Of a DNA stretch of 64,000 nucleotides, positions 45,957 through 55,859 are shown in pieces. This DNA is from Galeruca laticollis (Eukaryota; Arthropoda; Insecta; Coleoptera; Chrysomelidae). Both the position numbers and the translations under genes were made by a program. The stretch is taken from NCBI GenBank assembly GCA_963921935.1, contig OY998175.1, forward strand, positions 177,603,262 to 177,667,261, read 5' to 3'. The notes beneath the pieces are model-generated. The model was not told where the DNA came from. It did no database searches and worked only from the letters and a program-made list of their open reading frames with translations. How positions within the stretch are numbered: position 1 is the first letter of the stretch; each line of letters opens with the position of its first letter.

Positions 45957-46200
45957 CCCACACAGCACCAAATATCTCAGATATATTTCAAAAAGATCTC
46001 ATTTAAATCACAATATCTCAGATATTTTGCGACATTTCTGAGATATTCCGGAGATATTAACAAATGGTTTAAAATGTTTCTTCATATTCGAGATATTTCC
46101 GAGATATCTCTGAGTCATTCAAGAATTTTAGCAAATTTTTGAAGATTATTACAGTTTTCTAGATATTTTTCCGATTTCCGATATATTTCTAAAGCAATCC
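45957..46200. repeat. Left terminal and subterminal palindromic repeats
   Basis: After the CCCACACAGC terminus, phrases such as TATCTCAGATAT, CTGAGATATTCC, CGAGATATTTCCGAGATATC and CTAGATATTTTT recur. All are variants of one palindrome around GATATC or its half sites. Repeated subterminal motifs of this kind are binding sites for element proteins in CACTA-type transposons. Confidence 0.85.
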
Positions 46201-46685
46201 AGTCACTTTTCTGTCTGATAGCAAAGTTGTTGCAATTGATTTTTATTCATAGGTTGTCAAAAAGATTAATTTAATGTAAAATTACATGGATATCATAAAT
46301 CATAATACAATAATTTAAATTGGAAACGGCAAGCCCATGAGTGACAAAAGTGTGGTCATTATAAATATATCGAAAATATAAGCTGAAAGATTTAAATTTT
46401 TTAAAAGGACTATCGCTATAGGCTTATTTCATATCTCAGAGACGTATCACAGACAGAACTTCACGACTACTATTTCGTAACTTGCATCTGCGTGTAACGG
46501 TCACTCGCTAACCACACAGTTGTCGCGGGAATTGAAACATAACCAAACATAACCTCTCTTTTGAGACTTTTGCAACGTGCTGTGTGAATAATTATATAAA
46601 GTGATAAAGTACCTACATCTACATAATAATTTGTTCAAGTTTGTGATATTCGGGAGGTTTGTTTTCTTTCTTTTAAAATTCAATC

Positions 46686-48737
46686 ATGCCTAAATATAAA
46701 ACGGTTAGTACTGTAAGTAAGAGACATTTACGTCGTCTAGTTCAAAAAAATATTAATACTGTAATACAACCTGAAAAACAAGTAATAAAAATTCCTCGGT
46801 CTTCTAATAATAATCTGGATACATTGGAATCTGCGATTAATATTGATGAATCGAGTAATGATGAATGTAATTCAACTCAAAATCATGAAAGTGATGTTGA
46901 AGAGACCCCATCACTTATTAACTCAGAGGCAATAAATGATTGCACACATACTTTAAATGTGGCTACTGATACTACACAAAATAACGTAGTGGCTGACAAT
47001 GTAAGATCAGGTTTAGTTAATTGGGCAGTCACAAACAACATATCTCATACGGCCCTAAATAGTTTGTTAAACATTTTGCAAAGTCATGAGTGCTTTTCTG
47101 GCCTACCATGTGATAGTAGAACATTATTACATACAGCCAGAAAATGTCCACTTAAAATAGTGTATCCAGGACATTATTGTCATTTTGGTTTAAAAAAAAA
47201 TTTGGAAAAGATTGTAAATATAAATTTTGAACAGATTGAATTAATCATAAATATTGATGGTTTACCTCTAACTAGATCATCAACTAATGCTTTGTGGCCA
47301 ATTTTAGGAAATATTTATGGTTTATCGAATGTTTTTATTATAGGAGCCTATGTTGGTCCTCAAAAACCACAAGATTCTAACCTATTTTTATCTGATTTTG
47401 TTGCAGAATGTGTTGAATTAGTAAATAATGGCTTATGGATAAATACAAAGAACATTCCTTTTTCTCTCAAGGGTATAATTTGTGATGTACCTGCTAAGTC
47501 ATTTGTGTTAGGCATCAAAGGACATAATGGATACTCAAGCTGTACAAAATGTTTGATAAGTGGTGTTTTTTTAAATAATTGAGTATGCTTTCCTGGTAAT
47601 AACTTTCATAATAGAACAGATAACGGGTTTAGGGCTAATAGTGATGAGGAATATCATGTTCATGAAACAATGGTGAAAGGAGTTCCATTGGATTATATGC
47701 ACCTTTTGTGCCTTGGAATTACTAAAAAACTTTTGTTTTTATGGATAGGAGGTGATTTATCATTCCGACTAAGAAGCTCTCATGTTAAAGCTATATCACA
47801 AAAAATTGAATTGTTAAAGCATCATATACCGAAAGAATTTGTTAGAAAGCCCCGTTCCTTGGAATAAATTGAGTTATATAAAGCAACAGAATTTCGTATG
47901 CTGTTGCTTTATATAGGTCCTGTTTGTTTTTCTGGAATTTTAAGAAATCAAATTTTTGAAAATTTTCTTGTGCTACATGTGGCAATTAGAATACTTTGCA
48001 TTCAAAATGCATCTTTAGAAATAGTTGAATATGCAAATGACTTATTGCGTATTTTTGTGTCTACATATGAAAAAATTTATAAAAAATACAATGTTTCACA
48101 TAATGTTCATAATGTTATTGCACCTTGCTGAGGATGTAAAACATTTTGGTAGTGTAGATTTTTTCAGTGCTTTTAAGTTTTCAGTGCTTTTATGTTTTCA
48201 ATAAAAAAATTAATTAGAAAATCAGAGCGTCCCCTTCAACAGTTATTTTTTCGTACTTCTGAATTAGAAGCAGTAGGAATTCAAAATAAAATTTTACCTA
48301 GTCAGGAAAATTCTGATTTTTCAGTATTACATAAAACTTTGCACACTCATGGGCCTCTTATAAATGGATGTTCAGATCCTCAGTATGATACAGTACATAA
48401 TGATCTGTTTATTTTAAAATGTTCTTCTACTGCAGATAACTGTTTTTTAAGTAAAAATGGAAGTGTCGTTATCCTAGAAAATATTGTCTACTCTCATGAA
48501 AATCACTGCATTTTGTTAATAGGGAGGGAATTTAAAAAGAAAGAAAACTTGTATGAAAAACCATGTGCTTCTTCTATTCTTAATATTTATGTAGTTTCAC
48601 ACTTATCGGTACTCAAAACTTGGCCTTTAAATACTGTAAAGCAGAAGTGTATGAAATTGCCATTCAATAATAATACGTTCGTTGTTATCCCTTTACTTCA
48701 TAGTGAGGTATGTATTTTTTATAATTTATGTCTATAG
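46686..48737 (+). pseudogene. CACTA-related transposase, few disabling changes
   Basis: ATG at 46686. After a Ser/Asn-rich N-terminal part the frame reads LVNWAVTNNISHTALNSLLN, LPCDSRTLLHTARK, GHYCHFGLKKNLEKIV, NIDGLPLTRSSTNALWPILG and GIICDVPAKSFVLGIKGHNG followed by YSSCTKCL. Then come VPLDYMHLLCLGITKKLLF, YKATEFRMLLLYIGPVCFSG and, after a frameshift near 48115, LHLAEDVKHFGSVDFFSAFK, the ERPLQQLFFR segment and a C-terminal part ending at 48737. In-frame TGA (47581-47583) and TAA (47866-47868) and the frameshift make it inactive. The motifs match a family of animal DNA-transposon proteins related to EnSpm/CACTA transposases. I could not mark the catalytic acidic residues with certainty. Confidence 0.8.
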
Positions 48738-48901
48738 GTATATTTAATAAATGGAATTGAAAAATGTACAGCTTTACACCGATTTTTGTACAGTACAGGT
48801 AAGACCATGTTGAAATACTGTGTCAGTGTTCAGTGATACTTTATTATTGATAGTGACTAACCACAGAAAGAAACATGTCTGATACAATACTCTGTTCTTC
48901 T

Positions 48902-50589
48902 AGATGACTACGAATATGGGTTAAAAAAAGCTAGAGAAGCTGAGGAAGAAACTGAAATTGGTACAACCGATGAAGAGGAAGAAAGAAAACAAAGAAGGAT
49001 TAGAGCTACAAGAGTAATCAGTTCATCAGATGATGACTTATTAGACCAAACATTGTTAGCCGAAGAAATTAAATATCCAAAATTTCCAAAAAACACATGT
49101 AAGTCATTGTTGTTTGGGTTGGTTCTTAATATGAATTTAATATGTTTTATGGACATACTTTGTGAATTTAACCTAAATTGATTTTTATGACTGTTTCAGG
49201 TGCTTTGTCTAGGACAAATACAGAAAAGAAACTAACAAAACATGGAAGTATAAAAAAAATAGCCATGAAATTATTGAAGAAACAATTGAATCGTCAAAAT
49301 GTGTAACAAACAATACCAGTAAGTTATTTGAACTGTTTTTAATTTTCATATTTATTTATTACTTTATAGTGACAATTTTGTGAAACTATGCTAAATTCCA
49401 CTTGTTTTAGTTAAACGTGTGGCTGGAACATCAGAAGCAAATGAAATTGTGCTACGGGATGAGCAAACTACAGCAGAATCACTAAGTTAGTAAATCAGTA
49501 TATTGGTAAAATTTTATTTATAATTAATGGAAATTGATAAATAAGTTTATTTTTTAGGTTTTCGGCAGCAAACCGTGGACCTCCTGAAAAATATTCAACG
49601 AAAAGTTGTGGCTTTATCACTTCTTCAGCAAGAACTGCTGGATAGAATTAACAATATTGAACAGGGAATTAATATTAAGCAGGTAGAGGTGGAAAATGAA
49701 GACCCTCTTAATGAATTGTATGATGCTAAATTTCCCATCAACAACTGTGAAGATATGGACAATGTTAACATGTTGTTAAAAACGAATGATAATTTCCGGA
49801 AATGTGTGGTAATTATTCACTTTGTTCTATCACATTCATAAATATTAAATAGTGGCCAAATTTGTGCTAAATTTGATTATTTGTTTTAGATTCGGAGAAG
49901 TAGGCTTATGTTGGGAAAAAATATCAAGTCTTCAATTGTGAATATTTTAAAAAGTTTAATTACTAATACAGTTGCTGCTCAATACAGCTGGGTCGGAGCA
50001 AAGAGAAAGAAACCATTCTTTGAACTAGAGATAGTTAAAGTAATTCAAGGTAAGGATTCTGATTACACAGTATAAACTAATATTGTTTTACAGACCGACA
50101 GACATTGTTATTTCATTTTCCACACAGTAAGGGTTGAAACAGTAAATGTCTTTAATGTTGTTTTACCCACACATTAACAATTAGTAATTTTTTTACAAAT
50201 TGGTATTAAACTTATTTTATGCCCAGTCATTGTTGTACGTGTAAATGTGAATAAAGTAAAAAAAAAAACAAATCATTTTGTGTGTTTTGTTTTCCATAAG
50301 AGTAAAGATATTTTGATGAAAATGCCAAATCAAATAATAATAGGCACATCCACTTTAAAAGATAAATTTTTTGTTTCTACCCTATAATCATAGTTAGTTT
50401 CTAGAATCTTCGATAATAAGTAATATTTATTCGATAATAAGTAATATTTATTCGTTTATAGTTGCAGTTCGCAGTAAAAAGGATCAAGAAATGGCAACCG
50501 ATTCTGAAATATCAGAAGTTGTTAAAAATTGGTTAAGATTAGGAGCATTAAGAAGAGATAGAGAAAAAAAAGAAAACGTGGCTGATTAG
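48902..50589 (+). pseudogene. DUF4806-type accessory protein of the transposon, six exons
   Basis: Exons predicted from splice sites and frame: 48902-49098, 49200-49318, 49411-49485, 49558-49808, 49890-50049 and 50462-50589, ending in TAG. The first encodes YEYGLKKAREAEEETEIG and an acidic/Arg-rich stretch. The fourth contains a coiled-coil-like segment (KNIQRKVVALSLLQQELLDR). The last three form the DUF4806-like domain (FPINNCEDMDNVNMLLKTND, IVNILKSLITNTVAAQYSWV, KPFFELEIVKVIQ). A one-base run-length change in the A-tract near 49250 shifts exon 2. A 5' exon may lie at 48738-48798 or be missing. DUF4806 has no established function; its place inside the transposon suggests a DNA-binding partner of the transposase. 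Confidence 0.7.
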
Positions 50590-50884
50590 CTTTAATCATA
50601 TATTCTTTTGTACTATTTTTTTTTCATTTCTGGATTCAATATTTTATTTAAAATCATTTAACCAATTAATATGCTTAGAAATTTCTAATAATAGTTTTAA
50701 AGTGAGTTTTTTTAGATAGACACATATGTTTAAATTGAGTCTCAGATTCTGTTAATGCAATATTGCGCTGTTAATAAGTTGTGTATGTAATAAATTAATT
50801 GTTTAACTGTATATATTATTTGTTTATTATGGCAGAATTTTTCGACTAAATAAAAAGAAATGTAATGGTGGATCTTCCATAAAA

Positions 50885-51222
50885 AACACATTTTCGACTT
50901 ATTGAAATTATTAATTGCCAACGTTTCGGCAATGTTACAGTCTTCATCAAACAAAAGTGATGTCCACCGGTCTTGTACAATGTAATAAGTATTTTGATAT
51001 TTAAACACTTGGTTAAACTAGTTTTTGAAACAGACAAAACGACAGATAAAATACCATATTGAATTTTAATCTGCTTTGTGTGTTTTTAAAACTGTTTTAA
51101 CAGAATCTTTAAAGTGAATGTACTGATTTCTACAAGACCTGTTGATGTTACATGTTTTATGCTTTAAGTCTTTTTGAAGACTGTAACAGCGGTCGAAACG
51201 GCGTTGGCAATTAATATAATTT
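50885..51222. repeat. Inverted repeat of Penelope-type terminal sequence
   Basis: 50908-50946 (TTATTAATTGCCAACG...TTACAGTCTTCA) is the inverted, slightly diverged copy of 51175-51219, with weaker pairing outwards to TACAAGACC on both sides (total arms ~95 bp, loop ~140-180 bp). Each arm, read in its own direction, has TTGANGA, a short stem and GAAAC, resembling a worn hammerhead core, as in Penelope-like terminal repeats. No coding region of such an element lies between the arms. The minus frame 51008-50742 is incidental. Confidence 0.65.
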
Positions 51223-51533
51223 CCACAAGAATATTGAAAATCTCAGAGATATCTCAACAAAATATGTTGAGACGTTTATAAGGTGAACATAAAGAAATAT
51301 CGAGATATCTCGGAGAAATCTTAGAGATATCTTAGAAAAATCTCCTAGATATCTCAAGAAATCTCAGAGATATCTCAGTAAAATATCTTTGAGACGTTTA
51401 CAAGGCGGACATAAAGATATCTTAGAGATATCTCATTGATGTCTCAAATATATTTGTAGATGTCTCTGAGATATACAATATCTCGCTATAGATATCTTTG
51501 ATACATCTATGAAACGTGATTTGGCTGTGTGGG
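51223..51533. repeat. Right subterminal palindromic repeats and terminal repeat
   Basis: By eye seven AGATATCT-type palindromes (such as CAGAGATATCTC, TCGAGATATCTCGG, TAGAGATATCTT) within ~290 bp, plus half sites. A ~50-bp part (TTGAGACGTTTA...AACATAAAGA) is directly repeated about 115 bp apart. Ends with GCTGTGTGGG. Confidence 0.88.
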
Positions 51534-52040
51534 GTCATATCTAAAAAATTTATTGTGTTATTTTTTTCTGTTTCTACAGTGAATTTGATTTTTTCATGAA
51601 AATTGTTGAAAGCTGACAGTACGTAATTAATACTATCAATGGGTACAGCTGCTAAACAGTCGTCCACATAACGTTTAAAAAACAGAATATTGTGATTCAA
51701 ATCTTTCAATACTACTTCTTCTAGATGTTCCATTACTAACTGAGCAAGTGTAGAAGATGTAGGAGAGCCCATGGTGCATCCATTAAGTTGTTGGAAAAAT
51801 TCAGTCCGGATCTACGTCCCTGACATCGGCAGCAGTCCGTAAATTCTGGTAAAAGTTGTGGAAGTATTACGGTACTAAAGGCAGTAGTGAAATTAAATCT
51901 CGTTTCTTTTCCTCACTTATTGCTAACCGTTGTTCTGTGTCAGAATATGTATTTTTCATTAAAAAATGACTTAAGTGCTTATGGTCGCCGAGTCTAGATA
52001 TTAAGTTAGATTGTTTTTTAATATGCAAAATGCCAAGAGT
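51534..52040 (-). pseudogene. PLE-1: reverse transcriptase part
   Basis: On minus from about 51775 the strand reads MGSPTSSTLAQLVMEHLEEV and FKRYVDDCLAAVP, with the catalytic box YVDD at 51659-51670, then FHEKIKFTVETEKNNTINFL, typical of Penelope-like RTs. Between 51780 and 52030 the preceding RT block (QLNGCTMG, SEEKKRDLIS-like) is broken by frameshifts. The N-terminal part is missing beyond about 52040. The reading frame stops at the transposon boundary (51533) and resumes at 45956. Confidence 0.9.
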
Positions 52041-52212
52041 TAAAATAAATAACGGAAGCAGGCAAGATCAACGATAAAATATATAATCGAAAACGATGAC
52101 GAATCCATCTCAAAAATGGGAAATTGAGACGCTGTGTCATAATCTAGTGGCTTCATCACAATGATCTCGGCACGAACTCGACATTTTTAAAGACTATGTT
52201 GCCTCTTCCTGA
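52041..52212. other. Unassigned
   Basis: Short stretch between PLE-1 and a MITE. No recognisable content. Confidence 0.3.
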
Positions 52213-52220
52213 ATGGAAAT

Positions 52221-52489
52221 CGGTGGCGAAACTACAGGGGGGGATGAGGGGGATGAAACTCCGCCCCAGAATGCTAAAAATGAATTCGAAAACATAATCA
52301 CAGCAAGGCTTCATGATTGAAACGTATTAAAAGCTATAGGTAATGTAGGCTACAATTTTTGTAAGAAAAACAAAGCTAAAATGTTGTATAAGGGGATTAA
52401 AATTTGAACTAATTTCCGATAACCAGATCCCCCGGTAGTTCTAAAACCAACCCCCCCTCCCCCCGAACTTCATCCTAGTTACGCCACTG
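52221..52489. mobile_element. 269-bp hAT-type MITE
   Basis: Left end CGGTGGCGAAACTAC and right end (reversed) CAGTGGCGTAACTAG are inverted copies with few differences, followed by G-rich/C-rich arms (GGGGGGGATGAGGG against CCCCCCTCCCCCC). ATGGAAAT (52213-52220) and ATGCAAAT (52490-52497) form an 8-bp target duplication with one mismatch. CAGTGGCGTAAC-type ends and an 8-bp duplication fit non-autonomous hAT elements of insects. No coding content. Confidence 0.75.
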
Positions 52490-52497
52490 ATGCAAAT

Positions 52498-53339
52498 GAC
52501 TGTTTTTATTTTGCTTTAATATGGGATAGGCTGCTGATATTGAAAACGTTCACTATATCTTTCACCTTCTTTATTTTCTGATCGTTGCAAGGGATTGTTA
52601 TTATCTATATTATATGTGTCGAACTGAAATTATCGATTCTGTTTTAATGCAGATTGAGACTTAGTAATGAAACTTCACATCAACATCATTAATCATATCA
52701 ATTTCTGGTTTTTGTTTATTTATAATCGCAACTAGATATCTTAATTTTTTATATTATTATATGATAAAAAACTTAAAATATTGATCTAATTTATTTAAAA
52801 AAATGTTCTCGTGCTGTCCGTGTTCATATTGATATTTACATTAGGTCAGGTCATAATATTCAGTCGTTAATAAGAGAAAGGGTTCTTAAAATTATAGCAC
52901 GGCGATGATATATGGCGATGGGTGAAGAAAAAGAAAACGTCAGGATAACATATGAAGGGTTACGAGGATGAATATAATAAAATTGATTGATGAAATATTT
53001 GTGATGTTGGCCAGAGTCCTAGTGAGATACCTGGGGAGCTGTATCGTCGTAAACTAGGAGTCTGTTCTACTCGTGATTTGTGATGTCTCAGTGGGTTTAC
53101 GATTAATATAATATACCTTCCTTTGAACGGAATTGAAAATTTTCGTGAAACAAAATGTTCAAGAAATGTATTCAAGTCTGCGAAATTTGCAGAACCATTT
53201 CAATAAATCGAAATTGCAAAGTATATGTCATCAATCTTCTACGTCAACAGCAGATAGCGCTGAGATACAATATTATTAATGACAATAGCCTTCCTGCGTC
53301 CTGTTGTAGGTGAACGTTCTTTTCTCTAGCTTTTCATGG
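52498..53339. other. No recognisable gene
   Basis: AT-rich sequence; the 71-codon minus frame at 53175-52960 has no known features. Confidence 0.4.
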
Positions 53340-54500
53340 GACCGCATATGGAAACCCTAAAAGAAAAAACCCAGGGCGAGGTAGACTCCCCAAAAACTAC
53401 AGAGGACGAAATCCGCATGGAAACGGGCAGCATCGTACAGGACATTAAACGTCCCGGAATGTAAGCTGCCACGTTTAAATCTGGCAGTAATTAGGTAACT
53501 AATTCAACCTCAAAAGCCCTGTTGAAAGGAAGAGGGAGAATCAGGCTCTCCGGAGCCGCTAGAAAGAGGTTTTAATACATCATCAAACAAGGCCTCCCAA
53601 TAGAAGAGGCCAGACGGAAGACCGCTGAACTGTTAGGGAGGAAGCCAAAGGACTAAAAGGAGTCCGGTAAGGGGAAAAGACTCCCGATGATCAACGGAGA
53701 AAAAACCGAAATCGGCAGACTGAGGCAACAATGCCTCAACGCCTACCAAATCAACCTTAGGTCAGATTACTGAAGGAGTTAAAGTAGGTATTCTGCCGAC
53801 TAACTAGCCAGAGGTTCTCCTGAGTGTGGAACAAATAGAAACCGCGAAGAAAGCTATACTGGACAAAATTATCGAGTTGGGGTAAAAGGCTAAAACAAAG
53901 CTTCACTTCCACAGCTCACATAACAGACATGGATGACTATCCCTAATGTGCGCCGATAACACCACCGTGCAGTAGTTGATAGGCATCTTCGGAGAGATTA
54001 AGCACAGGGAGGATGCCGGGTTGAAAGTCGTTGAAGAGACAGCAACGCTTCACAGCGAGATTTTGGTGGCGTACTTCCAGGCAGTCGTCAGTACACTACG
54101 GTTTATCTTGGCACAGAACAACGGCCTCAATGCAACTGACTGGAGGATACTAAGGAAAAAATCCGAAGGCCCTCTAGAACTACTAACTCTTTCGGTTGAT
54201 ATTCAATCGCCTGAATGACTAAGAAAAACATGGTTTGTCATACATGTCAAGCTTGGACACACAACCCTCAGGGCAAGGAGCGGCAAATCCAAATCTGCTA
54301 CTCTTGACCCCACAAAACCTGGTACCTCAGGTAACAAAACAGATACAGTAAGCGCCAAAGGGCTGACTACAAGTAAAGCCAAAGGCGCAGACAAATCTGC
54401 AAAAAAGGCTAAACCTTACCAAAGACAAAAAAGTGCCTTGGACAAAAGATAGCCTTCATGCCGACGGAGCTAGGAAGGAGGAGAAGCCAAATGGTGCTCT
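53340..54500 (+). pseudogene. LOA-type LINE copy 2: ORF1 region
   Basis: Locally GC-rich plus-strand sequence with METLKEKTQGEVDSPKTTED at 53347, GRGRIRLSGAARKRF and LPIEEARRKTAELLGRKPKD (about 53520-53660). Then come a piece at 53976-54218 (EETATLHSEILVAYFQAVVS) and a basic, Lys/Thr/Ser-rich end (KLGHTTLRARSGKS, KAKGADKSAKKAKPYQRQK) to about 54450. Stops and frameshifts are frequent. The position before an endonuclease and the residue make-up fit the ORF1 of the RNase H-bearing LINEs represented at 20839-25440. Individual motifs are weak. Confidence 0.65.
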
Positions 54501-54504
54501 AACG

Positions 54505-54886
54505 CCTCTGACAAAATGAGCAGCCAAAAGCTCAATTGTCTTAAAATAAGCCTCCAACATTCGTGAGCTACTTCAAGATCCCTGCATCAAAGGAGGACGG
54601 ATACAAAGACTCAATGTCAAATTGTGTAAGTTACTATATAGCACGTCTCACAAAAAACCACGAGCAGCACTGGATATTTGGCAACCACTAATGTGGAAGT
54701 GCCTACTGAGGCCGGTAAGATAGTCATTGCATTGGACTACTTTCCCGGGGATAATAGACACTTCATTCTCTGCTGCAACGCAGACTCCCACCACTTGACA
54801 TGGGGAAGCACAGACATAAATACGCGTCGTGAGTACATTTTAGAATATTCTTCAGCTAATTATAGGTTAGGTTTACTGTTTTAAAT
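54505..54886 (+). pseudogene. LOA-type LINE copy 2: endonuclease, first part
   Basis: LNCLKISLQHS (about 54530) is the endonuclease start. After an internal deletion, 54678-54884 reads CCNADSHHLTWGSTDINTRR and YILEYSSANYRLGLL, the Asn/Asp/His catalytic block and its continuation. The frame ends at a Penelope-like insertion (54887-57190) and resumes at 57191 with KPTFINAIRKEV. Confidence 0.85.
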
Positions 54887-54951
54887 GAAACTTACTGTTT
54901 CTAGATAAGTCCACAATATATTAAAAAAACGTGAAAAATTCTAAGAAATTT

Positions 54952-54984
54952 GACAATTGTTTCGATATTTAATATCATCGTCAG
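54952..54984 (-). ncRNA. Hammerhead ribozyme core in PLE-2
   Basis: On minus: CTGACGA (54984-54978), a stem GATAT/ATATC closed by TAA, then GAAA, a minimal stem III (ACA-AT-TGT) and GTC at the cleavage position (54954-54952). All conserved core positions of the hammerhead are present. Stem I pairing is weak in the single copy, which is usual for the minimal hammerheads of Penelope-like elements, which act as dimers. It should process the element RNA; activity is inferred, not shown. Confidence 0.75.
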
Positions 54985-55389
54985 AATGATAGAAGTTACA
55001 TTTCATTTGATGCCTACATGATATTCAATAATTATTTTTGGCTAGACCAAGAAGTGACCTACCTTGTCATTGACTTAATATATGATAAAGGAAAAAAAAT
55101 GAAGATATGATATTACAAATATTAAAGCTTATATAGCCCTCTGGGGATATCCCCAAAGATCAGTATAACTGTGGAATGATATAGAAAACCAGGAAAACTA
55201 TATCGGCTGATCTTTACAATTATCACTTAAGAAGACGGTTTAAAAGTAGAGAAATCCTTAGATTTATCTGTTCATTGACAACTTCATATTGTGGGTTTCT
55301 TAAGTGTCTTCTAATTTCCCATTCTTCAATGAATTCCAGTTCTTGTTTCTTATCACAAATATGTAGTACTTCTAGTTCTGTGTTAGGTG

Positions 55390-55760
55390 TCAATGAATGA
55401 TTGGTGTCAAGTAGATGTTTTGCGTAGTGGGATTTATCTGGTGTTTCAACCCGTATGCTCGTAAGTGTTCACTGTATCGGATTTCAAAATTTCTAATGGT
55501 TTTACCCAAATATACAGCATTACATTCTGGACATTTAAGTTTATATATACCAAACTTCTTTAATGGGGATATTTTTGTTTTTACATTTAACAATTTTGTA
55601 CTCACGTTACTTTCTGTTTTAAAAGAAATTGTTGTCCTTGTTGCTAAAGATATTATCTTTGAAATATTATTAGAAATATTTCCTGCATATGTGATAGTTT
55701 TATAACTTTTTATTTCTTTAGTTTGCTTGGGAAATATTAGTTGTGATGCCACTTTTCCTC
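55390..55760 (-). pseudogene. PLE-2: GIY-YIG endonuclease domain
   Basis: Minus frame 55752-55390 reads FGIYKLKCPECNAVYLGKTI and RYSEHLRAYG: the GIY triad, a CPEC zinc-like pair and YLG in place of YIG, then the Arg/His/Glu region. It is preceded by a region with TTISFKTESNVSTKLLN. In Penelope-like elements this nuclease cuts the target DNA. The domain is open but truncated at its end relative to intact elements. Confidence 0.9.
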
Positions 55761-55859
55761 TTTTTTATTAATTAGTATATTTATCATATGTAATGGATAA
55801 CCGTTGGATGTTGCTATTTGTTTAATTGTATACATACATCAAATAAATTAAGTATATCT

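Larger units (their letters stand above)
45957..51533. mobile_element. 5577-bp CACTA-related DNA transposon with two genes
   Basis: Terminal inverted repeats: CCCACACAGC at 45957-45966 against GCTGTGTGGG at 51524-51533, extended by CAAAT just inside. GT flanks both sides (45955-45956 and 51534-51535), and leaving out the element and one GT rejoins the PLE-1 coding frame exactly. Both subterminal regions (about 45970-46200 and 51235-51500) are full of AGATATCT-centred palindromes. Inside, on plus, are a transposase gene (46686-48737) and a multi-exon DUF4806-type gene (48902-50589). An inverted pair of Penelope-type ends sits at 50885-51222. Short terminal repeats, a 2-bp duplication and subterminal repeats are features of the CACTA/EnSpm (CMC) group. 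Confidence 0.88.

Noticed and set aside
46686..47582. 298-codon open frame as a possible intact host gene
   Set aside because: The frame continues past its stop with the same protein family, lies inside exact terminal inverted repeats and shows transposase motifs. It is the front of a broken transposase.
48708..48737. A 30-base intron joining the transposase to the next exon
   Set aside because: GT and AG are present, but 30 bases is too short for an insect intron; the transposase more likely simply ends at 48737.
51235..51533. Group of inverted repeats as a transcription terminator
   Set aside because: The palindromes form a subterminal array matching the other end of the transposon, and eukaryotic genes do not use hairpin terminators.
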